From contig JAZRIJ010000022.1 in assembly GCA_045645205.1 (NCBI GenBank), forward strand, positions 1 through 33,009: a stretch of 33,009 nucleotides of DNA, read 5' to 3'. Shown here one piece after another: positions 24,063-32,214 of the stretch. A program made the translations under genes and the position numbers. This DNA is from RGIG1995 sp045645205. GTDB taxonomy: Bacteria; Bacillota; Clostridia; Oscillospirales; CAG-272. Position 1 is the first letter of the stretch; the number at the start of each line of letters is the position of its first letter. The notes beneath the pieces were generated by a model, which saw only the letters and a program-made list of their open reading frames with translations, was not told the DNA's origin and did no database searches.

Positions 24063-26334
24063 TGTTTACTTTTTCTTCTTCACGGCTGTAACTGCATTTC
24101 TCGTTTCTGCAGTATACAAGTTTTTTTCTTTTCTTTATAAGCAGCGCATCGCCGCACTCGGGACATTTTTCGCCTATGGGCATATCCCATGAGGAAAAAT
24201 TACATTCCGGATATTTTTCACAGCTGTAGAAGGTAATATGCTTCTTACCGCCCTGTTTGGTTATCACTTTTGAACCGCAGATGGGGCAGTTTATCCCTGT
24301 TTCTTTGGCTATCTGCTTGGTGTTGCGGCATTTTGGGTATGCAGAGCAGGCGTAAAATGAGCCGAACTTACCGGAACGTATAACCATTTCCGAGCCGCAT
24401 TTTTCGCATATCATACCTGTAGGAGCGTTGCTGTCTTTTTCGTCTTTTTCCTTTTTGGGTTCTTTAGGTTTGCCGTTTTTATCGAGGGGCTTTGTGTTCT
24501 TACATTCGGGATAGTTTGGGCAGGCGGCAAACTTGCCGTATCTGCCGTTTTTAACTATCATCTTAACACCGCAATGCTCGCAGATAATATCCGTTTCTTC
24601 CGGAGGAATATCTATTTCGCCCTTCTTTGCAGCTTCTTCAGCTTTTTCAAGACATAGCTTGAAGCCGTCATAGAAATCCGACAAAACATGAAGCATATTG
24701 TCGTTTCCATTTTCAATAGCGTCAAGCTTATCTTCCATCTGTGCCGTAAATTTATAGTCTATAATATCGGGGAAGTTTTCCATGATAAGCTTTGTTGTCA
24801 TCTCACCAAGATAGGTGGGCTTCAATGACTTGCCTTCACGTGTAACGTAATCTCTTGCGATTATTGTAGTAATAATGGGAGTATAGGTACTGGGACGTCC
24901 GATCCCCTTTTCTTCAAGCTGTTTTACAAGTGAAGCTTCTGTATATCTTGGAGATGGCTCGGTGAAGTGCTGTTCGGGCAATAGTTCTTTGTATGAAAGG
25001 CTGTCTCCCTCGTTTAACTCAATGGGGGAGGACTGCTTTTCGGTATCGGAAAATTCGCCGTAGTCTCCGGGATCGTATACAGTTAAAAATCCGGAAAATT
25101 TTACGTTGTAGCCGCTTGAATGGAAAATATATCCGTTAGCTTCAATTTCCGCATTTATCGTGTTAAGCTGGGCAGATGCCATCTGAGATGCCAGAAATCT
25201 GTCCCAAATCAGCTTATAAAGTTTGTATTGGTCGGAAGAAAGATATTTTTTGATACGCTCAGGTTCAAACTCCATTGAAGACGGACGAATGGCTTCGTGC
25301 GCATCCTGTGCTGTGGATTTTGATTTATATACTCTTTTTGATGCAGGATAGTACTGTTCTCCGTATTTTGTCTTGATGTAATTTTCAGCATTAGCCGAAG
25401 CTTCCTGTGATATACGGAGCGAGTCTGTACGCATATAGGTAATAAGACCGTGAACACCGCCGTTTTCACTTCCGAGATTAACTCCCTCGTAAAGTTCTTG
25501 AGCTATCTGCATTATCTTCTGTGAACGGAAATTAAGTTTTTTTGACGCCTCTTGCTGAAGGGTAGAGGTTGTAAATGGGGGCGCAGGATTGCGGTTCTTA
25601 ACAGCTCTTTTCACTGAACAGACGACAAAGGCGCTGTCCTTTACAGTATTGTAAACGGCCTCTGTTTCCTGTTGGTTATGCAATTCGAGCTTTCCGGTTT
25701 TATCTCCGTAAAATGTTGATTTGAACACCTTTGACTGAGAGTTGATAAGGTTTGCGGTAATAGTCCAGTATTCTTTGGGAACAAATGCTCTTATCTCTTC
25801 CTCACGTTCAACAATGAGACGGGTAGCAACAGACTGAACACGTCCTGCCGAAAGACCGCTTTTCAGTGTCTTCCAAAGAAAAGGACTTGCCTTGTAGCCT
25901 ACTATTCTGTCAAGGATACGGCGTGTCTGCTGTGAGTTGACAAGATCCATATTTATGGGTTTCGGGTCTTTAATAGCCGCCTTAACAGCCGTTTTTGTGA
26001 TTTCGTTAAATGATATTCTCCTGGCTTTTTCGGGGTCAATTCCCAATGCTGTTGCCAAATGCCAGGAAATAGCCTCTCCTTCGCGGTCAGGGTCGGTTGC
26101 GAGAAAAACTTTTGTTGCATTTTTAGCTTCTTTTTTTAGTTCACTGATAAGGGGACCTTTTCCTCGAATGTTTATATAATGAGCCTCGAAATTGTTTTCA
26201 ATGTCAACTCCGAGTGTGCTTTTCGGCAGGTCGCGTACATGCCCTTTTGACGCGGTAACCTTGTAATTGCTGCCGAGATAGCCTTTTATCGTATTTGCTT
26301 TTGCGGGGGACTCAACTATAACGAGATTTGACAT
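24052..26334 (-). CDS. topA: DNA topoisomerase I
   Basis: A 760-aa type IA topoisomerase that relaxes negative supercoils. The Toprim domain begins LVIVESPAKANTIKGYL and has the metal motif DPDREGEA (81-88). The active tyrosine is Y300 in GLITYMRTDS, and LSAGRVQSVATR (161-172) is conserved. Four C-terminal zinc ribbons follow, opening at CEHCG, CEKCG, CPICG and CPECG. GAGGTG precedes the ATG. It lies 39 bases after dprA, the widespread dprA-topA-trmFO order. Confidence 0.98.
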   Translation of the reverse strand: MSNLVIVESPAKANTIKGYLGSNYKVTASKGHVRDLPKSTLGVDIENNFEAHYINIRGKGPLISELKKEAKNATKVFLATDPDREGEAISWHLATALGIDPEKARRISFNEITKTAVKAAIKDPKPINMDLVNSQQTRRILDRIVGYKASPFLWKTLKSGLSAGRVQSVATRLIVEREEEIRAFVPKEYWTITANLINSQSKVFKSTFYGDKTGKLELHNQQETEAVYNTVKDSAFVVCSVKRAVKNRNPAPPFTTSTLQQEASKKLNFRSQKIMQIAQELYEGVNLGSENGGVHGLITYMRTDSLRISQEASANAENYIKTKYGEQYYPASKRVYKSKSTAQDAHEAIRPSSMEFEPERIKKYLSSDQYKLYKLIWDRFLASQMASAQLNTINAEIEANGYIFHSSGYNVKFSGFLTVYDPGDYGEFSDTEKQSSPIELNEGDSLSYKELLPEQHFTEPSPRYTEASLVKQLEEKGIGRPSTYTPIITTIIARDYVTREGKSLKPTYLGEMTTKLIMENFPDIIDYKFTAQMEDKLDAIENGNDNMLHVLSDFYDGFKLCLEKAEEAAKKGEIDIPPEETDIICEHCGVKMIVKNGRYGKFAACPNYPECKNTKPLDKNGKPKEPKKEKDEKDSNAPTGMICEKCGSEMVIRSGKFGSFYACSAYPKCRNTKQIAKETGINCPICGSKVITKQGGKKHITFYSCEKYPECNFSSWDMPIGEKCPECGDALLIKKRKKLVYCRNEKCSYSREEEKVNNEK

Positions 26335-26373
26335 ATATACACCTCAAATAATATTGCGAATTGGTTAAAAATG

Positions 26374-27621
26374 TTAAGCCAGCAGAAAGCTTCCGCCGGG
26401 CACAGCTTTTACTATACCTTGAATTTCTAAAATTGTCAATAAAGACATTATATTTGAAACTGAATAGTTTGTAATATTTACAATTTCTTCAAGTGTCATA
26501 GGTGTAGCTTTAGACAGACACATACAAATATTTCTTTGGTCTTCGGGCAGTTCTTCAAAGCATTTTTTTGTTTCTACTGCATTTGTTTCCGGAGTAACAG
26601 AAGAAATGTTTTCCTCAAAATTTACAGCGGTATATCTTTCAGACTTTGTTTTTTGGGGTTTTGTATTTGTAATAACTGCATTGTTTGTATTGGAAAATGG
26701 GTTATTTTTAACAATGTTTTTTGTTTTTTTCAGTCGTATTTTATCCGGATAAAGAAATTCATATTCTTTCAGTATGTCGGCGGCGTTATTTATCGGTTTT
26801 GCGCCCGACTGTATAAGACTGTTTGGCCCGAGACTGTTAAATTCACCCAGTCTTCCGGGGATGGCAAAAAGATCTCTGTTTTGTTCAAGAGATTTTTTGG
26901 CAGTTATCATAGCACCGCTTTTCAATTGGGCTTCAACAATAAGCGTTCCGAGCGAAAGACCGCTTATTATCCTGTTTCTCTGGGGGAATGAATAACGTGT
27001 TGCTTTTGTACTCGGAGCATATTCGGAAATGAGAGTTCCGTTGATACAAAGCCTTTCATAAAGTTCGGAATTTTCTTTTGGGTAAATTATGTCTATTCCG
27101 CACCCCAAGACTGCGACAGTTTTACCGCCTGCATCAAGAGCTGCCTTGTGGCACACAGAGTCAATTCCGAATGCCATTCCGCTTATTACATATGCTCCGC
27201 TCAACGCAAGGTCGAACGAAATTTCGTAAGCGCAACGACAACCGTATGACGAAGGGGTTCTTGTTCCAACAGTACCTATACAAACTTCCTTATCAAACTC
27301 GGGAAGTCTGCCCTTGTAATAAAGCAAAACGGGCGGATTTTTTATTGTGCGCAGTCTTGAAGGAAATAATTCGTCATTGTAGGGAAGTATTCCGATATTA
27401 TTTTTTTGACATTTTTTCAGTATATCAACAGCTCTGTCGGTGCTCTTGTCTAAAAACATTTTGATGTTTTTTTTTGAAATTCCGTAAACATTTTTCAGTT
27501 CTTCTTCGGTTGCCGAATATATTTTTTCAACCGAGCCTAAGGTGTGATACAAAATACTGAACACAGGGGTGTCGGGAGCGCATTTTTCGCTGAGCCATAC
27601 CCAATAAAGCAAATTTTCCAT
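26374..27621 (-). CDS. dprA: DNA-processing protein DprA
   Basis: DprA binds incoming single-stranded DNA and loads RecA during natural transformation; it is also kept in many non-competent species. The protein (415 aa from ATG 27621) has a SAM-like helical N-terminus, the Rossmann-like core with GTRTPSSYG, SGMAFGIDSVCHKAALDAGG, AVLGCGIDIIYP and SFPQRNRIISGLS, a variable linker, and a C-terminal winged helix (EIVNITNYSVSNIMSLLTIL). The longer frame to 27693 would run into the upstream methyltransferase; MENLLYWVWLS is the normal start. Its Shine-Dalgarno (ACAGG) is weak, suggesting coupling to the gene ending 10 bases before. Confidence 0.95.
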   Translation of the reverse strand: MENLLYWVWLSEKCAPDTPVFSILYHTLGSVEKIYSATEEELKNVYGISKKNIKMFLDKSTDRAVDILKKCQKNNIGILPYNDELFPSRLRTIKNPPVLLYYKGRLPEFDKEVCIGTVGTRTPSSYGCRCAYEISFDLALSGAYVISGMAFGIDSVCHKAALDAGGKTVAVLGCGIDIIYPKENSELYERLCINGTLISEYAPSTKATRYSFPQRNRIISGLSLGTLIVEAQLKSGAMITAKKSLEQNRDLFAIPGRLGEFNSLGPNSLIQSGAKPINNAADILKEYEFLYPDKIRLKKTKNIVKNNPFSNTNNAVITNTKPQKTKSERYTAVNFEENISSVTPETNAVETKKCFEELPEDQRNICMCLSKATPMTLEEIVNITNYSVSNIMSLLTILEIQGIVKAVPGGSFLLA

Positions 27622-27631
27622 AAGTTTCTTA

Positions 27632-28414
27632 TTACCTGTATGCTTCCCAAAGAATAACGGTGGCGGCTGATGAAACGTTAAGCGACTCCGCATCCTTTTC
27701 CATGGGGATAATAACTGTTCCCGAACAGCTGTTTATAATGTCGTCGGAAAGTCCGTGTCCCTCGTTGCCCAAAACAAAACAGCTTGATCTGTTGTTTTTT
27801 ACAGCTTGCAGGGGTATAGCCTTTTCGGTGAGCGCTGTTGCATATACGTTATATCCCTTTTGTTTTATATCTTCTATCGTTTTGCAGAGGTCGTCTGTTC
27901 TGAGAACGGCAGTTCTGAACATAGCCCCCATAGACGCCCTGATCGTTTTTTGACTGTAAATGTCGGCGCAGTCTTTTGACAGAATAAGCGTTTTCTTTCT
28001 GAATGCAGCCGACGTTCTTGCAATCGTGCCGAGGTTGCCGGGATCTTGAATGTTTGACAGCAAAAGGCAGGCTGTTGAAAGGTCTGTCTCCTCGGCTGAG
28101 GTATATTTTTTGTGAAGCCTGTCAATGTATTTTGCCGTGCAGATAATGCCCTCGGGAGCAGAGTTTTCCGACAGCTTCATACAAACGGAGTCGGAAATGA
28201 GCACCGTCTCTTTTCTGTCTGCCAGATCGGGATATTGGAAAGCGCATTTCTCTGTAAGAAAAATATGCTCAAATTCCACCTTTGATTCTATTGCTTCTCT
28301 CGTAAGCTTTATTCCCTCAAAAAGAAAGGTCTTTCTTTCCTCGCGGAATTTCTTTTCTTTCAGCTTTGCCGTTTCAACTATAAGACCGTTGTTTCGGCTT
28401 GTGATAATGTCCAA
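27632..28414 (-). CDS. TrmH-family (SPOUT) rRNA 2'-O-methyltransferase
   Basis: A 260-aa SPOUT methyltransferase. An N-terminal substrate-binding domain (KTFLFEGIKLTREAIES, about 28-44) precedes the knotted domain with motif 1 NIQDPGNLGTIARTSAAF (121-138), motif 2 FVLGNEGHGLSDDI (213-225) and motif 3 IPMEKDAESLNVSSA. Such proteins methylate ribose in 23S rRNA (RlmB-like), though tRNA targets occur. The start is TTG at 28414, with AAAGGAGGT 8 bases upstream, so the non-ATG start is well supported. It leads a run to dprA, topA, trmFO, plsX and rnc. Confidence 0.9.
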   Translation of the reverse strand: MDIITSRNNGLIVETAKLKEKKFREERKTFLFEGIKLTREAIESKVEFEHIFLTEKCAFQYPDLADRKETVLISDSVCMKLSENSAPEGIICTAKYIDRLHKKYTSAEETDLSTACLLLSNIQDPGNLGTIARTSAAFRKKTLILSKDCADIYSQKTIRASMGAMFRTAVLRTDDLCKTIEDIKQKGYNVYATALTEKAIPLQAVKNNRSSCFVLGNEGHGLSDDIINSCSGTVIIPMEKDAESLNVSSAATVILWEAYR

Positions 28415-28504
28415 AATTCTGACCTCCTTTTTTGAGAAAATAACGAAATGAAAAGCAAAATGCTATTATTGCTAGACGATTTTCGGCAAAAAACAACCTT
28501 GCCG

Positions 28505-28510
28505 ATTGTA
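28505..28510 (-). promoter_or_regulatory. Possible extended -10 for the methyltransferase operon
   Basis: On the minus strand, TGCTACAAT lies about 90 bases before the TTG start, directly after the rplT terminator. No good -35 is present at 17 bases. It is the only -10-like word I noted in this spacer. Confidence 0.25.
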
Positions 28511-28513
28511 GCA

Positions 28514-28541
28514 CAAAAACCCGGGAAGATCCGGGTTTTTG
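28514..28541 (-). terminator. Rho-independent terminator after rplT
   Basis: CAAAAACCCGG pairs perfectly with CCGGGTTTTTG around GAAGAT; in minus-strand RNA the 3' arm ends in a run of Us. It lies 13 bases past the rplT stop and closes the infC-rpmI-rplT operon. Confidence 0.85.
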
Positions 28542-28554
28542 TTAGTATTATAAC

Positions 28555-28911
28555 TTATTTAAGCGCTTCTTTAGCTTTTTCTGTAATTGCTGCGAAAGCT
28601 TCCTTGTCGGATACAGCAATTTCAGCGAGCATCTTTCTGTTGAGGTTGATGCCTGCAAGCTTAAGACCGTGCATAAGCTGTGAATAGTTGATTCCGTTAA
28701 CCTTTGCCTGTGCGGAAATTCTGGTGATCCAGAGTGCGCGGAAATCTCTCTTCTTCTGTTTTCTGCCGATGTAAGCGTAGTTACCGCTCTTCATTACAGC
28801 CTGTTTAGCCATCTTGAAGTGCTTACTCTTTGCGCCCCAGTAGCCTTTAGCGAGCTTGAGTACTTTATTTCTTCTCTTGCGAGTCATCATAGCGCCTTTT
28901 ACTCTTGCCAT
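28555..28911 (-). CDS. rplT: 50S ribosomal protein L20
   Basis: A 118-aa basic protein with the usual L20 sequence: MARVKGAMMTRKRRNKVLKLA, GYWGAKSKHFKMAKQAVMKS, YIGRKQKKRDFRALWITRIS and LMHGLKLAGINLNRKMLAEIA. L20 binds 23S rRNA early in assembly and, in Bacillus, represses its own operon through the infC leader. It lies 34 bases after rpmI. Confidence 0.98.
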   Translation of the reverse strand: MARVKGAMMTRKRRNKVLKLAKGYWGAKSKHFKMAKQAVMKSGNYAYIGRKQKKRDFRALWITRISAQAKVNGINYSQLMHGLKLAGINLNRKMLAEIAVSDKEAFAAITEKAKEALK

Positions 28912-28945
28912 TGTATTATCCTCCTGTTTTAAATCAATTTATCGA

Positions 28946-29137
28946 TTATTTAATAAGTGTTCTGACTGTCGGTGCCATAGATTCGCTGAGGTAGCCTGCT
29001 TTTCTGAGGCTTCTCTTACGCTTTGCGTTCTTAAGACCGAGGTTATGACGGTGATGCGAATGGTTGATCTTTACCTTACCGCTCTTTGTAAGAGTAAATC
29101 TCTTAGCAGAGGCGCTGTGTGTTTTCATTTTTCCCAT
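28946..29137 (-). CDS. rpmI: 50S ribosomal protein L35
   Basis: A 63-aa protein beginning MGKMKTHSASAKRFTLTKSG with the family HHRHNLGLKNAKRKRSLRK. AAGGAG lies about 11 bases before the ATG. The 95-base gap back to infC holds a small perfect hairpin (GTACCG/CGGTAC, 29173-29195) of unknown role. Confidence 0.97.
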   Translation of the reverse strand: MGKMKTHSASAKRFTLTKSGKVKINHSHHRHNLGLKNAKRKRSLRKAGYLSESMAPTVRTLIK

Positions 29138-29232
29138 AGTAATGGACTCCTTTCCTATGTTATGCGTTTAATGTACCGTATTTGGATTTCGGTACCGCAA
29201 TACTTCTCTGATTTAAGTTTTTGTGTAATTTT

Positions 29233-29787
29233 TTATTTTGCGTTCTTAAGGGGAACTATCATCATTGACATGAATCTGCCTTCGAGTACGGGGGCTTTTT
29301 CAACCGTTCCCAGCTCGCTGCAGGCTTCCTTGAACTGTTCAAGCAGCTGCTTGCCTATGTCAAGGTGTGTCATCTGACGGCCCTTGAACTTTACGATAAC
29401 CTTAACTTTGTCGCCGCCCTTAAGAAATCTGTGAGCGTGGTTGACCTTTGTGTTGAAGTCATTTACGTCAATTCTGCACGAAAGCTGAATTTCCTTGGTT
29501 TCGATGGTCTGCTGTTTCTTTTTTGCTTCCTTTTCGCGCTTGTCGCGGTCGAAACGGAACTTGCCGTAGTCCATGATCTTGCATACCGGGGGATCGGACT
29601 GTGCGGACATAAGAACAAGGTCAAGGTCTTCGTCGTATGCCTTTTCCAAAGCATCAATGAAGGTCAGCATACCGAGCTGCTCGCCCTCGTTTGAAATAAC
29701 TCTGAACATCTTCGAGTCGGAGCATTTGAGCTCAGCTTTAATATCCTCGTTTATGATGTTGTCTTTAGCGCTTGTGTTTTTTATTAT
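29233..29787 (-). CDS. infC: Translation initiation factor IF-3, apparent AUA start
   Basis: IF-3 checks start codons and keeps ribosomal subunits apart. The first in-frame ATG (29709) would drop part of the N-terminal domain. Upstream, in frame and without a stop, the sequence reads NIINEDIKAELKCSDSKMFR, matching the family start INxxIRxxxVRxI. No ATG, GTG or TTG lies between a strong GGAGG (29798-29794) and this region; two consecutive ATA codons (29787-29785 and 29784-29782) sit 6 and 9 bases after it. Start at either gives 184 or 183 aa, the normal length. infC is known for AUU or AUC starts that allow IF-3 self-control; AUA fits that logic. The C-terminal domain (KVIVKFKGRQMTH) is intact. 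Confidence 0.9.
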   Translation of the reverse strand: MIKNTSAKDNIINEDIKAELKCSDSKMFRVISNEGEQLGMLTFIDALEKAYDEDLDLVLMSAQSDPPVCKIMDYGKFRFDRDKREKEAKKKQQTIETKEIQLSCRIDVNDFNTKVNHAHRFLKGGDKVKVIVKFKGRQMTHLDIGKQLLEQFKEACSELGTVEKAPVLEGRFMSMMIVPLKNAK

Positions 29788-29939
29788 AAAACACCTCCAC
29801 AGAAAATAAAAAATTGCACGAAATCAGTAACAACTCCGTACAAAATCAGTATACAGCAAAAATATGCCGTAAATCAATTTATTGACCCGTACAAGTCATT
29901 GCCGTACAGGTGAGAACGGAGCGTTCTGCTTCTTTTTAC
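29788..29939 (-). ncRNA. infC operon leader, candidate L20 leader RNA
   Basis: The predicted 152-base leader holds, in order on the minus strand: a stem AGAACG/CGTTCT (29927-29913), a stem CCTGTAC/GTACGGG (29910-29886), a stem ACGGCA/TGCTGT (29870-29853) and an attenuator hairpin just before the Shine-Dalgarno. The infC-rpmI-rplT operon of Bacillus is controlled by L20 through premature termination in the leader, and this has the same position and parts. I cannot run a covariance-model match, so the family is a probable assignment. Confidence 0.6.
29816..29841 (-). terminator. Attenuator hairpin in infC leader
   Basis: On the minus strand, GTACGGA pairs with TTCGTGC (7 bp, two G-U), followed by AATTTTTTATTTTC. 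It ends 17 bases before the infC GGAGG. The first arm's GTACGG also occurs in the upstream stem (GTACGGG, 29892-29886), so alternative pairing is possible. Confidence 0.65.
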
Positions 29940-29945
29940 CTTGTG

Positions 29946-29974
29946 ATTATAACACGACTGTCAATTCTTGTCAA
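29946..29974 (-). promoter_or_regulatory. infC operon promoter
   Basis: On the minus strand, TTGACA (29974-29969), 17-base spacer, TATAAT (29951-29946), with TG at the extended -10 position. All consensus; suits a highly expressed ribosomal operon. Confidence 0.9.
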
Positions 29975-30030
29975 GGGCTTTCGGAAAAAAATTCACTTTT
30001 TTTACATCAATTGTTATCCTACAGCAGAAC

Positions 30031-30070
30031 GGACACAACATTTTGCAATTCTATTGCAATTTTTGTGTCC
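30031..30070. promoter_or_regulatory. 40-bp dyad overlapping the envelope-operon -35
   Basis: Outer arms GGACACAA (30031-30038) and TTGTGTCC (30063-30070) are exact inverted repeats; inside, TTGCAAT and ATTGCAA form a second dyad with a 3-base centre. The inner right arm is the -35 hexamer. This nested symmetry suggests an operator for a repressor of the plus-strand operon. Confidence 0.55.
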
Positions 30071-30082
30071 TTGTGATATAAT
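30054..30082 (+). promoter_or_regulatory. Promoter of the envelope operon
   Basis: TTGCAA (30054-30059), 17-base spacer ending TGA, TATAAT (30077-30082), an extended -10 promoter. It is divergent from the infC promoter, with the -35 elements 79 bases apart. Confidence 0.8.
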
Positions 30083-30127
30083 ATATAAATAATGAATAGT
30101 TGTTTAGAGAAGGCGTGGTGAGACTCA

Positions 30128-31027
30128 TTGGCAGCAGATAAAAGAGAAAAAGCAAATGAAAATAAAATAAAAAGAATGCCCGACACGAAAAAAAGTCAGC
30201 GTCCCACGACTCAAAGATCGGCAAATGTGGGCGCAAGCATGAATATAAGAGAGCAGACCCCCTCACGAAGACGTTCTGCAAAAGAGGCAAAAAGGATAGA
30301 TCCCAAGCTACCTGAAATAAGAAGGAGCGCCAAGAGAGCGCAGGGCTACAAGATAAAAAAGAAAAAGAAGAAAATAGGCAGAGCGGCAATTGCTTATACT
30401 GTTTTGTTCGTGTTTGTTTTTCTTGTTGTTGCAGGTGTGTTTTCTCTTGGGTTCTATGTCAGCCTTATACAGAGAGATGCACCGGAGTTTGACAGCCTTA
30501 AGCTGAAAATGTGTCTTGAACACGAGGCGGAGGAATTAAAGGCAGTCAGTGTTGATACAGAAAAATACATACGAAACGGTGTGCTGTACGTAAATATGTC
30601 GGCTATTGCCGAGGAGTTCGGATTTATCGTAACGGGCGACTACAAGCAGCTGAGATTTATAACCGACGAAAAGCTGGGCGAGGACGTGTGCTTTGTTATA
30701 GGAACGCCCTTTGCGGAGATAAACGGAGAGAGGGTCAGACTTAACGGAGCGGTAACAAAAAATGACGGCTCGGTCTTTGTTCCGGCTGAGGTATTTACCG
30801 AGTATGTAAACGGGATCGAGATCACACTTGACGAAGAAAAAGCAGTCATTTCCATCCTGCGTGATACCGAAAGAAACGAGGCGGGACACTTTGTTGAAAG
30901 CGATGTAAGCTTCAAGCTGAAGGAAGTAACAGACAGCGCGTCTATTTCCGAGCTTGATCTGTCGGATGAAATAAAGGCGAGATGTTATTTCCCGACTCTT
31001 CCTCCGGACATGGTAACGCCGAACTGA
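30128..31027 (+). CDS. Membrane-anchored stalk-domain protein with long basic cytoplasmic tail
   Basis: A 299-aa protein. Residues 1-84 are strongly basic and predicted cytoplasmic (ending KIKKKKKKIGR), followed by one membrane span (about 85-111), then an extracellular part with two units resembling the copper-amine-oxidase N-terminal-like stalk domain: RNGVLYVNMSAIAEEFGF and DGSVFVPAEVFTEYVNGIEI then TLDEEKAVISIL. That domain is common on clostridial surface proteins and is structural, not an oxidase. The start is TTG at 30128 with GGTGAG upstream; an in-frame stop lies just before it, so no longer form is possible, and the next ATG (codon 17) has no Shine-Dalgarno. The first gene of a three-gene operon; exact function unknown. 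Confidence 0.75.
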   Translation: MAADKREKANENKIKRMPDTKKSQRPTTQRSANVGASMNIREQTPSRRRSAKEAKRIDPKLPEIRRSAKRAQGYKIKKKKKKIGRAAIAYTVLFVFVFLVVAGVFSLGFYVSLIQRDAPEFDSLKLKMCLEHEAEELKAVSVDTEKYIRNGVLYVNMSAIAEEFGFIVTGDYKQLRFITDEKLGEDVCFVIGTPFAEINGERVRLNGAVTKNDGSVFVPAEVFTEYVNGIEITLDEEKAVISILRDTERNEAGHFVESDVSFKLKEVTDSASISELDLSDEIKARCYFPTLPPDMVTPN

Positions 31028-31054
31028 TTTTATTGAAAAGGTGAAATACAGAAA

Positions 31055-32197
31055 ATGGGAAACGTAAATAATACGGGCAGAAGCAACGGAAGCAGACCGA
31101 TAGTATACAACACATACGATGTCGAAAGACTGAAGGCTCAGAGCAAACCGAGACAGGGAAGCAGTCCCCGTCCTGCAAGACAGAGCTACGACCCGAACAG
31201 AGCGAGAAATAATTCGGTGAAAGCTTCAAACGGCAGCTACAGCAGACGCCGTCCTGCTTCTTCAAAGAAAAGAAAGAACAATGATAGCTTCTTATGGATA
31301 CTCATTATTCTCATAGGAATAATGGTAGTCGGTGCTGTGATGTTTCTTGTGAACTATCTGAATGATGACGTGCCTGCAGGTCCTGCCGAGACAACGGAGA
31401 AAACAGGTGCAAGCGGACCCGAAGAAACCTTGGGTGAAACAACTGCTCCCGAAAATGAGGAAACAACTGCTCCCGAAACCGTACCCGAAACAGAAGCACC
31501 GGTCATTAGCAATATTCCGCAGTTTACCGCAGACCTGACAGCGTATGAAATGTATATGAATCCTACGGGCGCGGACAGGGATGCGTATCTTATACTTGTT
31601 AATCCGTGGAATTCCCTTACTGCAAGCGATGTTCCGAGCGACCTCGTGAACGTATACAGTACACGCAAAGACGGAAGAGCGACACAGAAGCTCCGTGAAT
31701 ATGCGGCAAAAGCCCTTGAAGCTTTGATGCTTGAGGCGAATGCGTGCGGTGTAGTAAAAACAAATACGCCGAGCGGATATCCCTTGTCCGTAATGAGCGC
31801 GTACAGATCCTATGAATACCAAAATCAGCTATTTAACACATATGTTAGTCAGGAAATGACCAATAAGGGACTTACTCGTGAGGCGGCAGAGGCTATTGTT
31901 GTAACATATTCCTGCAGAGCGGGTACAAGTGAGCACCAGACGGGACTTTGTGTTGATATGCATACACTTTCATCTGCAGGTCAGGCGTTCAGATACGAGG
32001 CTGAAGCTCTATGGCTCGCGGAAAACTGCCATAAGTTTGGATTTATACTCAGATTTCCCGAAAATAAGACCGATGTTACGGGTATAACATATGAGCCTTG
32101 GCATTTTAGATACGTAGGAAGATATCATGCGACAAAAATAAAAGATCTTGGTATGTGTCTTGAAGAATATATTGAGTATCTCAAAACAAATTCATAA
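31055..32197 (+). CDS. VanY-like D-alanyl-D-alanine carboxypeptidase (M15B), membrane anchored
   Basis: A 380-aa protein: a basic, Arg/Ser/Asn-rich cytoplasmic tail (1-78), one span (79-101), a Thr/Glu/Pro-rich linker (about 106-150), and a C-terminal M15B peptidase domain. Zinc-site residues are visible: SEHQTGLCVD (His 294, Asp 301) and EPWHFRYVG (Glu 347, His 350), with SAYRSYEYQ (248-256) forming the substrate pocket. Such enzymes trim the last D-Ala of peptidoglycan stems. A link to vancomycin resistance is not implied, as no vanR/S/H/A/X genes are near. AAAGGTG precedes the ATG and the gap from the previous gene is 27 bases. Confidence 0.88.
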   Translation: MGNVNNTGRSNGSRPIVYNTYDVERLKAQSKPRQGSSPRPARQSYDPNRARNNSVKASNGSYSRRRPASSKKRKNNDSFLWILIILIGIMVVGAVMFLVNYLNDDVPAGPAETTEKTGASGPEETLGETTAPENEETTAPETVPETEAPVISNIPQFTADLTAYEMYMNPTGADRDAYLILVNPWNSLTASDVPSDLVNVYSTRKDGRATQKLREYAAKALEALMLEANACGVVKTNTPSGYPLSVMSAYRSYEYQNQLFNTYVSQEMTNKGLTREAAEAIVVTYSCRAGTSEHQTGLCVDMHTLSSAGQAFRYEAEALWLAENCHKFGFILRFPENKTDVTGITYEPWHFRYVGRYHATKIKDLGMCLEEYIEYLKTNS

Positions 32198-32214
32198 TTT
32201 TTTAGGAGCTGTAT

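Noticed and set aside
30128..31027. Copper amine oxidase because of the stalk similarity
   Set aside because: Only the N-terminal-like stalk repeats are present, with no catalytic domain.
31055..32197. Vancomycin-resistance locus because of the VanY-like gene
   Set aside because: No VanH, VanA, VanX or two-component genes are present; M15B carboxypeptidases are common in housekeeping wall metabolism.
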